Notes: generated by a model from the sequence alone, not told the origin. A stretch of DNA of 44,723 nucleotides from an uncultured bacterium (GCA_937981985.1 CALJNB010000096.1:1-44723), one strand, 5' to 3'. Positions 34,368 to 42,913 are shown, counted from the stretch's first letter. Numbers and translations: made by a program.

Positions 34368-34580
34368 TCAGATCGATTTTGAGGGGAATCCCGCCTCATC
34401 CAATGCGCTAAGAAGCGATTCAAGATCTGGGCTATCCGTTAGAAACGATGCCTGGTTGGTTTGATGCGATGCGTCGACCTTTTCGATATCAATTTGGAGA
34501 TGGCGCGAAATTATTTTTTTCACTGAGCCTTCGCAACCACCGCACATCATTCCGCCTACTTCGATTTTAATTTGTTGCAT
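34368..34580 (-). CDS. HMA-domain heavy-metal chaperone (CopZ-like)
   Basis: A 70-residue protein that is just one heavy-metal-associated domain. It has the metal motif GGMMCGGCEGSV (Cys13 and Cys16), with the beta-alpha-beta-beta-alpha-beta pattern. Such proteins carry Cu(I) or similar ions to P-type ATPases in the cytosol. Its start lies 14 bases inside the ATP-grasp gene, so they are co-transcribed and probably coupled. Its stop is four bases from the stop of glpD. No copper ATPase is visible. Confidence 0.88.
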   Translation of the reverse strand: MQQIKIEVGGMMCGGCEGSVKKIISRHLQIDIEKVDASHQTNQASFLTDSPDLESLLSALDEAGFPSKSI

Positions 34581-35595
34581 GGGTTCCTCTTTGGGAGTTC
34601 GTTCGAGTTTTTATTTCATCCATCGCTGCTTCTATCGGTGAAAGAAGAATTGTTCCAGTATCGTTCAATTCTATTAATGGAAACATTAAGATTTGGGTCT
34701 CAAGCGGGGATTTAGAAATATTTGAGAATACCTTTGGGGAAGGGTGCCACCAGAGAAAGTCACGTCGGTCCAATCTACGTTGTAATTCAAGATACATTCG
34801 CCCAAAAGTGTAACGGGCATTAATCTCGCTTGTGGTTTGAAAAATTTTATCGCCGTTATAGGTTCCGATGTAAGCGTCAAAACTAAGTGGGCCGCGATAA
34901 CCCAGCTCTGCCAGTTTTTCGAGTATGGGTTTGTGGCGAGTTTGGGCGACGCGAAGTTGTTCTTTGTAAGCCAGCGGAAGGGTGTAGTTTCCCCTAAATA
35001 CGCCCTTTTTATCACATAGAAGTGCACTGGCTCCGACGAAGCTTGGTTTTCGGGAAGTATTAATCTCATAATGAACGGAGAACTCGAAATCTATCTCGAC
35101 ATAGGGTTCGAGCAGCATTTGGGAATGTTTGGACTTTTTCATCCAGTTGATTGCGTTGTCTAATTCCGAGGCCCGATCACCGTTAAATCGCTCTCTACCC
35201 GCGACGCCAAAAGGGTCTTTGATAATCCATCTTTTCATAAAAGAGATCGCTGTGCGGAGGTCTTTTGGGGAAATATCTTGTGAAATAATGGCTGCATGGG
35301 GCAAAGTTTTAGTTCGATTTTCAAAACACCAAATTTTTGAGTTCGCGTTCATGACGACCTCTGGTCCCGGCAAGTTTGGAATATTTCGATCCCGGTGTCT
35401 TTGAACGACGCCCCAGACAGCAATTTTATCATCTGCTTCAATTATAGAATCAGGGCATAGAATATTGGCTTGCTCGTATGTCTCTAAAAGGCGTAGGAGT
35501 GGTCTCCAGGGTTTTGCAAAAAGAGCAATACGTTTAAATGATCGACCCGTCAGCTCATATTCGAAGGTCAGATTGGTATCGATCCAATAATTCAT
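34567..35595 (-). CDS. ATP-grasp-fold protein of unknown substrate
   Basis: A 342-residue protein with ATP-grasp features. It has a Lys-bearing strand (WIIKDPFGVAGRERF), then MLLEPYVEIDFEFSVHYEI for adenine binding. GYRGPLSFDAYIG and SEINARYTFGRMYLEL follow, where the Glu and Asn bind Mg2+. ATP-grasp enzymes join a carboxylate to an amine or thiol through an acyl phosphate. The N-terminal 110 residues look like a pre-ATP-grasp Rossmann part. I do not recognise the substrate. The 14-base overlap with a metal chaperone gene suggests a joint task, perhaps in making a metal-binding peptide or ligand, but this is speculation. Confidence 0.72.
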   Translation of the reverse strand: MNYWIDTNLTFEYELTGRSFKRIALFAKPWRPLLRLLETYEQANILCPDSIIEADDKIAVWGVVQRHRDRNIPNLPGPEVVMNANSKIWCFENRTKTLPHAAIISQDISPKDLRTAISFMKRWIIKDPFGVAGRERFNGDRASELDNAINWMKKSKHSQMLLEPYVEIDFEFSVHYEINTSRKPSFVGASALLCDKKGVFRGNYTLPLAYKEQLRVAQTRHKPILEKLAELGYRGPLSFDAYIGTYNGDKIFQTTSEINARYTFGRMYLELQRRLDRRDFLWWHPSPKVFSNISKSPLETQILMFPLIELNDTGTILLSPIEAAMDEIKTRTNSQRGTHATN

Positions 35596-35716
35596 TAGAT
35601 TTTCGTCCGTGGTGGAAATGAGGTTCTCTTATAAATCGATTCGGAAGGTTTTCAAGTAGCGTTACTTTCGTTATCCTGTTTTTCAAAATGTTCTAAGTAT
35701 TAACTGAGGTTTCAGC

Positions 35717-37414
35717 ATGTTTAAGCTCGTTATTGAAGATGACGAAGGGAATAGGACGATAGTTCCCGTCATTCGAGACGAGATTTCAATTGGTCGCCGG
35801 AAAGGAAATACGATTCGTTTGAATGAACGCAATGTTTCCCGTGACCACGCGAGATTACTCCGTGACGAAGACGTTGTTTTTCTAGAAGACCGAGATTCAA
35901 GGTACAAAACCCTCTGTAACGGTATTCCGATTGACGGCAAGGTTAAGTTCAATATCGGCGACGTGTTCTCAATTGGAGACTATGCGCTTTCGCTGCAATC
36001 AGACGCTGTTGCCGATATCGCGGCCGCACCTGTCGCGGCTTCCGCACCTACCGCCGTAGCGGCTCCAGTTGCTCTGAAGAAAACAGAAACGATTGTTATG
36101 GCGCCAGGAAAGTTGGTGGTCACCTCTAGTAATTTTGCGGGGCAAACTTTCGATCTTTCTAAATCTGAAATGATTATTGGACGTGGGGAAGAATGCGATA
36201 TTATCATCGATCATCGCTCGGTTTCGACGCTCCACGCCAAAATCGTCAGAGATGCTGAAGGCTCTTATCAAATTATTGACCTTGATAGTAAAAATGGCGT
36301 TAAAATAAGTGGAGAGGAGTATCAATCGATTCGACTCAAGCGTGGTGATACCGTTGAAATGGGCCACGTCCGGCTGCGTTTTGTTGAACCCGGTGAAAAT
36401 TACGTGTTCACTCCGCAACCTGTCGATTATGACAACACTTTTGAGACCTCTTCTTCATCGAATATGTGGGTTCCGATTATCGGTATTTTGCTTCTAGTTC
36501 TGGCAGCTGGCGCTTATTATTTATTGTCCGGCTCAGCCCAAACAACTTCTCCGCAGGTAATAGCGGAGAAACCGGAGGTAGAAGAGCCCATCCCCTCCGG
36601 TAGCGACGATAAATCAGAGAAATCAGAGAAATCACAGAATATCGAAACTATTATCGCAAGTGCTCGAAAGCACATCCGAAGCGGACAAATTGGAAAAGCG
36701 ACCGCGAAACTTGAAGCGGCAAAAATGTTGAATCCGGACTCGGGTCAGTCCGCAGTCATCGAAAAGATGCTTTCAGACGCTGTAGTTTGGTCATCGCTCG
36801 CAAAGGCGCTCGAAATAGGTGAGGATAATTTTAACGAAGAACGTTACGGTCAGGCCTTAGAGAAATTTAAGGAAATCTCAGACGATACATCGACGCCGAT
36901 TTACAAGGTCATGAGTGAAAAAGGATTACCTGATAAGGCTATTAGCGCCCTGCTGAAAGATGCTAAGAAAGCATCTAGTGAGGGACGGAATGCCGAGGCG
37001 AAAAGCGCTTTGCAAGCAATCTTACTCTACGATCCGGAGCATACTGAAGCGAATAAGCGAAATAAGGCGCTGGACAACGTAGTAATGGCCGTCGACGAAG
37101 AACCCGTGAAGGTTGCCATCAAAAAGAAAAGGCCCGAAAGAAAGAAGAGCGAATCCGTTAAGAAGATCAAAAAAGCGAAAGTATACGATAAAGATCCTGA
37201 ACTAGCGAAGGAGCTTGGAGCTGCAGCACTTAAATTATTTGTTAGCGGAAATTTCTCTGGGGCAATTTCCAAGTGTGATCGAGCCGTTAAGGAAGGGTTC
37301 AAAGGCTGTAATAGAATCTACGCTGTTAGTTATAAGAGAAAAGGCAACGTGAAAAAGGCCTGTAAATATCATAAAAGAGCGCGAATTGAGCCGGCCGGCT
37401 TAGACTGCAAGTAA
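35717..37414 (+). CDS. Dual-FHA membrane protein with TPR-like C-terminus
   Basis: A 565-residue protein. FHA domain 1 (about 20-95) has SIGRRKGN and NVSRDHARL (Ser41, His44). FHA domain 2 (about 145-215) has IIGRGEECD, RSVSTLHAK (Ser170, His173) and SKNGVKISG. These bind phosphothreonine peptides. An Ala/Val-rich linker separates them. A single transmembrane helix lies at about 251-272. The C-terminal 290 residues are helical, with TPR-like repeats and a Lys-rich linker (KKKRPERKKSE) at about 470-485. The FHA part should be cytosolic and the TPR part periplasmic. It probably reads signals from Ser/Thr kinases. It is followed directly by hflX. Confidence 0.85.
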   Translation: MFKLVIEDDEGNRTIVPVIRDEISIGRRKGNTIRLNERNVSRDHARLLRDEDVVFLEDRDSRYKTLCNGIPIDGKVKFNIGDVFSIGDYALSLQSDAVADIAAAPVAASAPTAVAAPVALKKTETIVMAPGKLVVTSSNFAGQTFDLSKSEMIIGRGEECDIIIDHRSVSTLHAKIVRDAEGSYQIIDLDSKNGVKISGEEYQSIRLKRGDTVEMGHVRLRFVEPGENYVFTPQPVDYDNTFETSSSSNMWVPIIGILLLVLAAGAYYLLSGSAQTTSPQVIAEKPEVEEPIPSGSDDKSEKSEKSQNIETIIASARKHIRSGQIGKATAKLEAAKMLNPDSGQSAVIEKMLSDAVVWSSLAKALEIGEDNFNEERYGQALEKFKEISDDTSTPIYKVMSEKGLPDKAISALLKDAKKASSEGRNAEAKSALQAILLYDPEHTEANKRNKALDNVVMAVDEEPVKVAIKKKRPERKKSESVKKIKKAKVYDKDPELAKELGAAALKLFVSGNFSGAISKCDRAVKEGFKGCNRIYAVSYKRKGNVKKACKYHKRARIEPAGLDCK

Positions 37415-37424
37415 AATGGATTGA

Positions 37425-37586
37425 ATTATTAGTAATATTTATGGCGATCTAAACGGTATAAAACCGAGCCAGAAAAAGAATTTAGAACGAATTTATAAGA
37501 GAAAAGCAGGGGTTAGAGAAGTCTGTAATGGAGATTTCGCGACGAATCTCGCCTTTATTTCTGCCGAACTCAATCGCGTTGTTGGT
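37425..37586 (+). other. Probable upstream coding extension of hflX without a canonical start
   Basis: The hflX frame stays open for 54 codons upstream of the first ordinary start (GTG 37587), back to a TGA at 37422. It translates to a sequence that matches the N-terminus of long deltaproteobacterial HflX proteins as I recall them: IYGDLNGIKPSQKKNLERIY, then NLAFISAELNRVVG. No ATG, GTG or TTG is available in it, but ATT codons occur at 37425, 37428 and 37437. GGAT at 37418-37421 could act as a ribosome-binding site. An in-frame ATG at 37416 is cut off by the TGA two codons later. Confidence 0.6.
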
Positions 37587-39053
37587 GTGCTGGTTTCACG
37601 GAACGGCAAAGTAAACTCGGTTATAGTCGGCGATGCTGAACGACTCTTCTTGCCCGATATCGGTCGTGTCCGTGGCGGCTCAAAGAGATTTCGCGGGTTA
37701 CGCCTCATAAGGACCGTTCTCAGAACCGATAAAATTCTGGACGACGATGATTTTGCTGATTTATCCAAACTGCGTTTAGATATGGTCGTAGGAATCACCG
37801 TCGGCTTAGGGGGATACCCTGGAACAACTGATTTTGCTCATTTACTTCCCCAAAATCCGACCGGAAAATTATGGGAAGTCACCACCGTCCCGCATCCCAA
37901 TCAAATCGAACTTCGCTTTGATCTCTTTATCGCGGAACTTGAGTCCGAATTCTCTCGTAAGGCTGAGGTTGTTCAGGAAGTTGATGGTCATCCTGCAATG
38001 CTGGTTTATGTTGCCACCGATGGTGGGCGAGATCCCGATGCAGGTATTCCGGAACTGGAAGAACTTTGTCGGACCGCCGGCGTCACGGTAGTTGAAACTG
38101 TGATCCAAAAATTATCGCGTATGCATCCCAAGTTTGGAGTAGGCCCCGGAAAACTAGAGGAGCTAGCTTTGACTGCAGTCCAACGCGATATTGATTTGAT
38201 TATTTTCGGACAAGATTTAACGCCATCTCAGCTTCGTCAGATCACCGAACAAACCGATTGCAAAGTCATCGATCGGACACAATTGATTCTCGATATTTTT
38301 GCCCAACACGCTTCTTCCAAAGATGGCCGTCTTCAGGTTGAACTGGCCCAGCTAAAATATAATCTACCTCGCCTTTCCGGACGCGGGACGAGTATGAGTC
38401 GATTGATGGGCGGCATCGGTGGTCGTGGCCCAGGGGAAACTAAGTTGGAAATTGACCGTCGTCGTGCCCGAGATAGAATCAATGGACTCGAAAAGGATCT
38501 TGAAAAGCTTTCATCGCAGCGACTTTTGCAACGAAAGCGACGGATAAAAAATACAACAACGGTATCGATCGTCGGTTATACAAACGCGGGTAAATCGACG
38601 CTTTTAAACCAGATGACGAAGTCGGATGTGTTAAGCGAAGATCAACTGTTCGCCACACTGACGCCTACTTCGAGACAGCTATATTTACCTTCTTTGCGAG
38701 GTGTTGTTTTGACCGATACGGTGGGTTTTATTCACGATCTTCCAAAAGATTTAGTGGTAGCATTCAAAGCGACCCTTGAAGAACTGGAGACTTCCGATCT
38801 TTTTTTGCATGTTGTTGATGTTTCAACCGATCGCTTTGAGGAGAGAATCGACGCAGTTAACAGAATTCTTCATGAATTGAATTTGAACCAAAAACAAATT
38901 TTGGTCTTCAACAAAATCGATCGTTTAGAGCAAGAAGATATCAAATCTCGTGCAAAACTATGGGGAGCGGTCCCAGTTTGCGCTGTAGAGGGTAAAACCA
39001 GCCCGATTTTAATCCAAAAAATCGAAAAAAATCTTTTGTCGTCAAGTACTTAG
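37587..39053 (+). CDS. hflX: GTPase HflX (start at first conventional codon; real start probably upstream)
   Basis: A ribosome-associated GTPase that splits stalled 70S ribosomes. The N-terminal HflX domain contains PKFGVGPGKLEEL and DLTPSQLRQI. IDRTQLILDIFAQHASSKDG and the glycine-rich linker GGIGGRGPGETKLE follow. The G domain has G1 GYTNAGKSTLL (about 330-340), G2 FATLTPTSR, G3 DTVGF and G4 NKID. From GTG 37587 the protein has 488 residues. The frame and similarity continue upstream, so a start at ATT 37428 (541 residues) is likely. The FHA gene ends 13 bases before that point, so the two are probably one operon. Family certain; start uncertain. Confidence 0.93.
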   Translation: MLVSRNGKVNSVIVGDAERLFLPDIGRVRGGSKRFRGLRLIRTVLRTDKILDDDDFADLSKLRLDMVVGITVGLGGYPGTTDFAHLLPQNPTGKLWEVTTVPHPNQIELRFDLFIAELESEFSRKAEVVQEVDGHPAMLVYVATDGGRDPDAGIPELEELCRTAGVTVVETVIQKLSRMHPKFGVGPGKLEELALTAVQRDIDLIIFGQDLTPSQLRQITEQTDCKVIDRTQLILDIFAQHASSKDGRLQVELAQLKYNLPRLSGRGTSMSRLMGGIGGRGPGETKLEIDRRRARDRINGLEKDLEKLSSQRLLQRKRRIKNTTTVSIVGYTNAGKSTLLNQMTKSDVLSEDQLFATLTPTSRQLYLPSLRGVVLTDTVGFIHDLPKDLVVAFKATLEELETSDLFLHVVDVSTDRFEERIDAVNRILHELNLNQKQILVFNKIDRLEQEDIKSRAKLWGAVPVCAVEGKTSPILIQKIEKNLLSSST

Positions 39054-39084
39054 ACCCAGTCTTTTCATTAATCTATTCGGTATT

Positions 39085-39114
39085 TTGACATCGTCGTTCA
39101 GTACCAACTACTAT
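39085..39114 (+). promoter_or_regulatory. Predicted promoter of the rodZ-like/mgtE operon
   Basis: TTGACA at 39085-39090 is a full consensus -35 box. TACTAT at 39109-39114 serves as a -10 box after 18 bases. Transcription would start near 39121, giving a leader of about 97 bases before the RodZ-like start. Confidence 0.6.
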
Positions 39115-39141
39115 GACATTAATATCACATTCGCTCTTGCC

Positions 39142-39186
39142 AGGAGAGAGGCTCCTAAGGTAATTAGGCGGAGAAGGTAGATGTAA
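39142..39186 (+). promoter_or_regulatory. Leader with hairpin and start-stop minimal ORF
   Basis: AGGAG (39142-39146) pairs with CTCCT (39152-39156) around a five-base loop. The same CTCCT could alternatively pair with GGAG at 39170-39173. That GGAG is a Shine-Dalgarno sequence seven bases before ATG-TAA (39181-39186), a start codon followed at once by a stop. The real gene start is ATG 39218. Confidence 0.4.
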
Positions 39187-39217
39187 GACTTTGTAAGTAA
39201 CTGAGGAAGATTTTAAG

Positions 39218-39712
39218 ATGAAAACTCCTGGAGAGATCTTAAGGCGGGCCCGAGAGGAACGTGGTTGGAGTATCGACGAGGCGTCGAACATCACCTGTAT
39301 CGCTCGTACACATATCCAAGATTTGGAGAATGATGCTTTTGAGGAATTCCAAGATATTTTCGCGAGAGGATTTCTACGAAACTATGCCCGTGAATTAGGC
39401 TGCGATTCTGTTTCCGTTGTCCGATCGTTTGAGCAGTTCAAAGCGAATTCGGACGTATCCGAAGTCTTTTCAACGCCGGCGCCACTACCCAAGAAGAATA
39501 ATATTTCCTATGTCCGCATGGCGTTAGTTTTAGTTTTCGTTTTTGCAGTTGTTGTCGGCGTGGGATTGTTGAGTCTCTCGAATGCAACCGCCGAGGATCC
39601 AACCTCATTTGCAGATGAAACACATTCGGATGTTGAGACCACAGAGAACGTTCGTAAGACGCGATGGCTTCTCGAACAACCTGAGAATAGTCCTGAACGC
39701 ATCCGTCGTTAG
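39218..39712 (+). CDS. RodZ-like helix-turn-helix membrane protein
   Basis: A 164-residue protein. The N-terminal HTH_25 domain (about 1-75) has GEILRRAREERGWSIDEASN, then ARTHIQDLEND and DIFARGFLRNYARELG, as in RodZ. One transmembrane helix (about 103-123) follows. The short periplasmic tail has no DUF4115 domain. RodZ links the MreB cytoskeleton to the cell-wall machinery, but this shorter form might be a different member. AGGA ten bases before the ATG is the ribosome-binding site. mgtE starts six bases after its stop, so the genes are co-transcribed. Confidence 0.85.
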   Translation: MKTPGEILRRAREERGWSIDEASNITCIARTHIQDLENDAFEEFQDIFARGFLRNYARELGCDSVSVVRSFEQFKANSDVSEVFSTPAPLPKKNNISYVRMALVLVFVFAVVVGVGLLSLSNATAEDPTSFADETHSDVETTENVRKTRWLLEQPENSPERIRR

Positions 39713-39718
39713 CGACCA

Positions 39719-41080
39719 ATGGCCCGCTCTGCAAATCAAGTTCTAGCATTAACACTCCGAAAATTAGCGAGATCTGAAAACTCTGACGGAATTCGTCGCA
39801 TAATCTTAAAATCGCATCCTGCCGATTTAGCTCATGTGATGCGCTCATTAACTGCTACGCAACAGGTTCGGGTGTTCCGAGAAATTAGGCCTCTTAAAAA
39901 AGCTGCTGAAGTTCTTATGGAGATGGAACCGGCGTTATCAGAGCGGATCATCGAAAAAATTAACGATGATCTTTTGGCTATGTTGATAGTACAAATGGCC
40001 CCCGAAGAAGTCGCGTCGGTCTTGAGAACGATCGACGCTCCGCGACGGGAATTACTACTTTCAGATTTGTCTTTTGAGGAGGCGTCCGAAGCCGAGGCAC
40101 TTGCGGTATACGATCCGAAATCAGCTGGCGGCCTGATGTCCCCCAACTATTTTGTCGTGGATGCAAAAACGACCGCATCTGAAGCTATTCAAAAACTACA
40201 CCGTAACGACTATGATATTATTTTTTATCTTTACGTTATCAATGATCATGGTCATCTGGTCGGCGTGGTTTCGCTCCGCGATTTAGTGAGGTCGCCCGCA
40301 AATACCGAAGTAAAAGAAATAATGTACGACGAGGTTGTTCGGGTCGACGTTTCTGCGGACCGGGAGGACGTAGCTTCCCTCGTTGCGCGCTACAATCTGC
40401 TGGCCTTACCCGTCACAGAAGGCGGTAATCAGCTGATTGGCGTGGTGACGGTAGATGATATTATTGATGTCATTCGTTTAGAAGCTACAGAAGATATTAT
40501 GCACGCTGCCGGAGCCGGCGTTGAGGCTAGTCCTAACGAGTCTTTCCTTACAAGCATTCGGTCCAGAACGCCGTGGATCGCTCCGACTTTTTTTGCAGGT
40601 CTGGCAGGAATGGCTCTCTTATCCTACTACCAAAAGCAATTGGTCGAGGTCGTTCCACTTCTGGTTTTGATTCCGATGATTATGGGTATCGCCCGACACG
40701 TTGGAGCGCAATCTTCGACGATCGTAACGCGTTGGCTAGCTACGGGTCGACTCGAGTTTGCAACCATCCGACGTGTTGTATTACGTGAGATTTTCATCGG
40801 CGCCATCATTGGGTTCGTTTTTGGTACGGTAATTACATTGCTTATAACCCTATTTTTTCAGGAACTTGTTTTTGAAAATAGCATGTTGGTTTTTGCGATT
40901 GGTGTAGGGCTGAGTTCGATCGCGTCTACAAGTTTAGCTGCGGCATTGGGTGCCGCTGCCCCTCCAATTTTTGAACGTAGTGGTATCGACCCTGCTATTG
41001 CGGCCGGTCCGCTGGTTACTACTACTATCGACGTGCTCGCGTTATGGGTTTACCTTCTTTGTGCATCTCTTTTTCTTTGA
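39719..41080 (+). CDS. mgtE: Magnesium transporter MgtE
   Basis: A 453-residue Mg2+ channel of the inner membrane. The cytosolic N domain (about 10-125) has the helical superhelix repeats (HPADLAHVMRSLTATQQVRVFREI). Two CBS domains (about 130-255) include SAGGLMSPNYFVVD and VVSLRDLVRSP, then VTVDDIIDVIRLEATED. The C-terminal membrane domain has five helices (about 275-453) and includes GLAGMALLSYY and the pore region PLLVLIPMIMGIARHVGAQS. The CBS domains gate the pore by intracellular Mg2+. It follows the RodZ-like gene by six bases. Confidence 0.94.
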   Translation: MARSANQVLALTLRKLARSENSDGIRRIILKSHPADLAHVMRSLTATQQVRVFREIRPLKKAAEVLMEMEPALSERIIEKINDDLLAMLIVQMAPEEVASVLRTIDAPRRELLLSDLSFEEASEAEALAVYDPKSAGGLMSPNYFVVDAKTTASEAIQKLHRNDYDIIFYLYVINDHGHLVGVVSLRDLVRSPANTEVKEIMYDEVVRVDVSADREDVASLVARYNLLALPVTEGGNQLIGVVTVDDIIDVIRLEATEDIMHAAGAGVEASPNESFLTSIRSRTPWIAPTFFAGLAGMALLSYYQKQLVEVVPLLVLIPMIMGIARHVGAQSSTIVTRWLATGRLEFATIRRVVLREIFIGAIIGFVFGTVITLLITLFFQELVFENSMLVFAIGVGLSSIASTSLAAALGAAAPPIFERSGIDPAIAAGPLVTTTIDVLALWVYLLCASLFL

Positions 41081-41088
41081 GGAGTTTG

Positions 41089-42081
41089 ATGTTTAAGCGC
41101 CTTGCCATTTTGATTCTTTTTTTTCTATGTGGCTCGTGTGAAAAAAAAGAGACTCAACACTTAGATAGGACTCAGTCTCCAAAAACACATATTGCGGTCT
41201 CTCCGGGCAAAACTAACAACCGTGATCCTTTAGAAAAGGTAAAGCTGGTTATGAGTTTGCCCTCGATCGATAATAAGGGGTCTTCGAAATCAATCGAAGT
41301 TCTTGGGTCTCGTTTGAAAGAAAAGACTGGATACGAATTCGAATTTATCGGTCCGATGTCTAACTCTGATATATTGAAAGCGATGCAAAAAGATGAAGTC
41401 CAAATCGTTTTTGGAGATGCTTGGCTGTATTTGGCCAGCCATCATAAGGCTGATGGGATTCTGCTAGCCGTATCTGAAGAGAAGGGGCGATCCACAAAAG
41501 AAGCTGCTTGGTTTACCCTCGCAGATTCGACGTTGAGCTTCGAAAAATTAGCGAAACTTAGAATTGTGTTTTCATCGCCCACAGATATCTCAGGCTACCT
41601 TTTTCCTTTCGCATCCTTGGTAACTGAAGGGATCGTTAAAAAAGGCGGCGATATTAATGAGAGATTCTCATCCGTTCTCTACGCTGGGACTTCTGAGTCT
41701 ATTATCCAAGACCTGCTTGCCAAAAGAGCAGACGCGGGGCCGTTACTATTGGAAGATTTTGATGCACTCGATGTCGAAACTCAAAAGAAACTAAAACCGA
41801 TTTATTCTTTGGAGAAGATTCCCAACGATTGCTTCTTTGCTCGATCGGGAACAAAACTTTCGGTGCTTCATAAAGTTAGAGACGTCCTTCTAGAGATGTC
41901 CGAAAGCAAGGAGGGGTCGGCGTTGTTGAGCGAGGTTTATGGTGTCTCAAAATTGGTCAAGCGATCTCATGGTGACCATGTAAGCAGTATCGAGCTTGCT
42001 CAAAGTACGGTTGGCCACGAATATATCCTTGATTCCTCAGACGATTCGAAAACGAAGAAGGTTCGGCCGACGAAAAAATAG
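41089..42081 (+). CDS. PhnD/SsuA-like periplasmic binding lipoprotein
   Basis: A 330-residue predicted lipoprotein. The signal peptide ends near Cys17 (LCGSC). The rest resembles the phosphate/phosphite/phosphonate binding family PhnD. It has KVKLVMSLPS, then QIVFGDAWLYLASHH, an aromatic segment (AAWFTLADST), the SSPTDISGYLFPF motif and AKRADAGPLLLEDFDAL. Such proteins deliver anions to ABC permeases, but none is adjacent, so it may act as a sensor. The ATG at 41089 is chosen because GGAG lies directly upstream and a true signal peptide begins there. An in-frame start 45 bases further up lies inside mgtE. The mgtE stop is eight bases upstream. Confidence 0.8.
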   Translation: MFKRLAILILFFLCGSCEKKETQHLDRTQSPKTHIAVSPGKTNNRDPLEKVKLVMSLPSIDNKGSSKSIEVLGSRLKEKTGYEFEFIGPMSNSDILKAMQKDEVQIVFGDAWLYLASHHKADGILLAVSEEKGRSTKEAAWFTLADSTLSFEKLAKLRIVFSSPTDISGYLFPFASLVTEGIVKKGGDINERFSSVLYAGTSESIIQDLLAKRADAGPLLLEDFDALDVETQKKLKPIYSLEKIPNDCFFARSGTKLSVLHKVRDVLLEMSESKEGSALLSEVYGVSKLVKRSHGDHVSSIELAQSTVGHEYILDSSDDSKTKKVRPTKK

Positions 42082-42157
42082 ATATAAAATCCTACCTTTC
42101 TGGTTTTTTGAGTCCGAATACACTACATCTAGGCCGGCTCAATAATGGAGGATATCG

Positions 42158-42910
42158 ATGGGACTCTTCGATGGATTTTTCGACAAAGAAAAAAAAGAAC
42201 AAAAACGATATGCGAAGTTCGGAAAGACGCTTACGAATATGTATGTGCAAACCTCGGAAAGAATGCTCACGATACAGACCTTGGTCGAACTAGAGACTGA
42301 GGAATCGATTCGACTTCTACTTACCCGGTTTCGAGAGAGCGCACCGAACTCAACCGTGGATTTGGACGAAAAACAACGTGTTTATGAGTCGTTGGTGACC
42401 CTTGGTCGTCAGCCTAAAGTAGATGTAATCGGAGTGATCGTAGCCTACTTACAAACCGTTGACGGGCATATTAACTGGCCACTCAAAGTGCTGACCGAAT
42501 GTCTCGATCTTAATGAGTTCATCGATGTTGTCGTAACGCTTCTTGAGGGTTGCACGACCGATTACGTTCAAGACCCGCAGAAAAAACAGGAACTGATTTT
42601 GCGCGCGGGTGAATTTAAAAATCCTAGGGTCGCAGAACAGTTGATGCGATTCCTTGGAGATATGAACGAGACCGTTCGATTCCACACAATCGAAAGTTTA
42701 TTATCCCAAGAGATGACCGACGAAGTTCAGGCGGCGCTGCGAGAGACTTTTATTAACGAAGAATCGTTACGGATTGTCCAAAAGCTTGCGGCCGCGTTCG
42801 AAAGTCACCATGAATGGAAATTCCCGGAAGACCAACACGAATCGATTACCCTCGCGTTGCCAGATGAGTATGGTCTTCACAAAAGCGGTCATATCTACAC
42901 ACGTCGATAA
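42158..42910 (+). CDS. HEAT-repeat protein
   Basis: A 250-residue cytosolic protein of stacked helical pairs, of the HEAT/armadillo type (for example DVIGVIVAYLQTVDGHINWPLKVLTECLD in parts, and NPRVAEQLMRFLGDMNETVRFHTIESLL). It begins MGLFDGFFDKEKKEQKR with a basic stretch. Such proteins are interaction scaffolds. GGAGG precedes the ATG. It heads a set of three genes, spaced by three bases and then overlapping by four, that I treat as one operon with the unknown and pseudo-receiver/J genes. Confidence 0.78.
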   Translation: MGLFDGFFDKEKKEQKRYAKFGKTLTNMYVQTSERMLTIQTLVELETEESIRLLLTRFRESAPNSTVDLDEKQRVYESLVTLGRQPKVDVIGVIVAYLQTVDGHINWPLKVLTECLDLNEFIDVVVTLLEGCTTDYVQDPQKKQELILRAGEFKNPRVAEQLMRFLGDMNETVRFHTIESLLSQEMTDEVQAALRETFINEESLRIVQKLAAAFESHHEWKFPEDQHESITLALPDEYGLHKSGHIYTRR

Positions 42911-42913
42911 GCT

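Noticed and set aside
34364..34380. AAAATC-AGATC-GATTTT hairpin between glpD and the HMA gene as a terminator
   Set aside because: The stem is A/T-only apart from one pair and too weak. It overlaps the stop codon region by chance.
37416..37424. In-frame TGA after ATG-GAT at hflX, possibly a selenocysteine codon
   Set aside because: No SECIS-like stem is seen after it, and HflX is not a known selenoprotein. A non-AUG start or sequence error is simpler.
39121..39217. GAGGCTCCTA in the mgtE operon leader, similar to the start of an M-box (ykoK) riboswitch
   Set aside because: The leader is only about 97 bases, too short for the roughly 160-base M-box fold, and the rest of the consensus is missing.
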